Assembly (NCBI GenBank): GCA_030669525.1 | Contig: DAOVDO010000042.1 | Coordinates: forward strand, 1-7,510 | Length of the DNA: 7,510 bases | Direction: 5' to 3' | Source: Dehalococcoidia bacterium | GTDB lineage: Bacteria > Chloroflexota > Dehalococcoidia > GIF9 > AB-539-J10 | Shown: positions 6,539 to 7,510 of the stretch, piece by piece | Layout: each line of letters begins with the position of its first letter | Position numbering within the stretch: the first letter of the stretch is position 1 | Made by a program: the position numbers and the translations under genes | The notes under the pieces: generated by a model | Databases searched by the model: none | What the model saw: the letters and a program-made list of their open reading frames with translations, nothing else | What the model was told of the DNA's origin: nothing

Positions 6539-7510
6539 TGCCACTCCAGAATTCTTGCTTAATCTTATCTAATACTTCCGACTGGCCAAGAATATCAACC
6601 ACGGTCATTGCCAGCGCTTTAGCTGCGTCCAATAGCCCTTTATACCCATCCTGGGAGGCAGCCGCGTTGGCAAACTCTGGCGAATGTAGTAGCACTTCTG
6701 CAGGTGCAATAGCCACCGTAGGATGTATACTGGGTACCACCTGGCTCACATTCCCCATGTCCGTGCTGCCGCAGCCAAAACCAGGGTTAAAAAACTCCAC
6801 CTGACGCCCCAGCAACTCCAGATTCCGGCTAAACAAACCGGCCAGAGTCACATTGTTCTTCATAGAAGCATAGGCTTTTTCGCCCCAGCTGTACTTCAAT
6901 CTGGCTCCACTGGCTAGAGATGCTCCTTCAAAACACTTCAAGACCTTTTCCTTCAGTTCGCCAAGATAAGCATTATCCAGAGCACGTATTAAGAATCTGG
7001 CAGCACTACGAGCAGGCACTATATTAGGCGCTTCACCTCCATCAGTAATTACACCGTGAACACGTGCTTCATCCTTCAGATGCTGACGCAACGAATTTAT
7101 AGAGTTAAAAGCCAGAATCAGAGCCTCAAGAGCATTAATACCTCCATGGGGTTGGGCAGCAGCATGAGCTGGCTTGCCAATGAACTCCACATCCAGGGAA
7201 ACACAAGCAAGCATCTGTGTGGTTGCCAGATTACGGGTATCAGGATGTACCATCATAGCTATATCTATGTCATCAAAGCAGCCTGCTTTTACCATGTCTA
7301 TCTTGCCACCAAAACCCTCCTCCCCCGGCGTACCCAGAACAATGATGCTGCCTCCCAGATTATCAATTGCAGGCTTGCTAGCTATACCAGCACCAGCCGC
7401 TGACGCTGCTATGATATTATGCCCACAGCCATGCCCCATTCCAGGTAAGGCATCATACTCAGCAAGCAATGCAATCCTGGGCCTGCCTTCTCCATACGTA
7501 GCCTGGAAAG
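6531..7510 (-). CDS. M20 family amidohydrolase/peptidase, 5' end cut by window edge
   Basis: The last 325 residues of a metal-dependent amidohydrolase; about 60-75 N-terminal residues are probably outside the window, judging from the usual length near 390-400. The frame stays open to the right edge (FQATYGEGRPRIALLAEYD), so the TTG at 7469 is not the true start. Seen, in visible numbering: AEYDALPGMGHGCGHN (16-31) with the metal-binding Cys28 and His30, GTPGEEGFGG with the catalytic/metal Glu63-Glu64, and MVHP with His88. The lid/dimerisation domain follows (VEFIGKPAHAAAQPHGG, then DGGEAPNIVPARSAARF), and then GCGSTDMGNVSQVVPSIHP and LLHSPEF near the C-terminus. The EYDALPGxGHxCGHN form resembles the AbgB/PM20D2 branch, which cleaves amide bonds in small N-acyl or dipeptide substrates; the exact substrate cannot be told. 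It overlaps the DUF2229 gene by 8 bases, so it belongs to the same operon. Confidence 0.92.
   Translation of the reverse strand, partial: FQATYGEGRPRIALLAEYDALPGMGHGCGHNIIAASAAGAGIASKPAIDNLGGSIIVLGTPGEEGFGGKIDMVKAGCFDDIDIAMMVHPDTRNLATTQMLACVSLDVEFIGKPAHAAAQPHGGINALEALILAFNSINSLRQHLKDEARVHGVITDGGEAPNIVPARSAARFLIRALDNAYLGELKEKVLKCFEGASLASGARLKYSWGEKAYASMKNNVTLAGLFSRNLELLGRQVEFFNPGFGCGSTDMGNVSQVVPSIHPTVAIAPAEVLLHSPEFANAAASQDGYKGLLDAAKALAMTVVDILGQSEVLDKIKQEFWSGND

Noticed and set aside
7467..7469. TTG at 7469 as the start of the M20 amidohydrolase.
   Set aside because: The frame continues to the window edge with family-typical residues (FQATYGEGRPRIA), so the gene simply begins outside the window.

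Overview
The window suggests an anaerobic bacterium with Gram-positive-style replication genes (DnaB helicase followed by DnaD-like and DnaC/DnaI-like proteins) and oxygen-sensitive 2-hydroxyacyl-CoA dehydratase-type chemistry. Base composition looks near 50% GC. An uncultured Dehalococcoidia-like Chloroflexota or a related anaerobic lineage fits the gene content, but this is inference: there is no rRNA or tRNA to anchor taxonomy. Every gene lies on the minus strand, so transcription runs from the right edge to the left edge.

Right block (7510 to 3300): five tightly packed genes. First is an M20 amidohydrolase cut by the right edge. Next come two full-length paralogues of the DUF2229 / 2-hydroxyacyl-CoA dehydratase-subunit superfamily (5555-6538 and 4455-5564), then a 69-residue single-pass membrane protein (4274-4483), then a BadF/BadG/HgdC-type activase ATPase (3300-4265). 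Overlaps of 8, 10 and 29 bases and one gap of 8 bases indicate a single translationally coupled operon. The two paralogues plus the activase look like the separated parts of what many anaerobes carry as one very large activase-DUF2229 fusion protein. I infer an ATP-driven low-potential electron-transfer machine of unknown substrate, possibly membrane-associated, with the amidohydrolase supplying or processing substrate.

Junction (3060-3299): the only gap of note, 236 bases. It holds a remnant of a thioredoxin reductase (TrxB) gene covering the second half of the NADPH/FAD region, cut at both ends and running into the start codon of rplI.

Left block (3063 to 1): rplI (ribosomal protein bL9), dnaB (replicative helicase), a DnaD-like primosomal protein, and a DnaC/DnaI-like AAA+ helicase loader cut by the left edge. 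These are spaced by 1 base or overlap, which suggests one replication/translation operon in which the helicase is made together with its loader. The loader gene has no usable start after the end of the dnaD-like gene, so a long out-of-frame overlap is forced.

No RNA genes, CRISPR arrays, insertion sequences, strong terminators or long repeats were seen.
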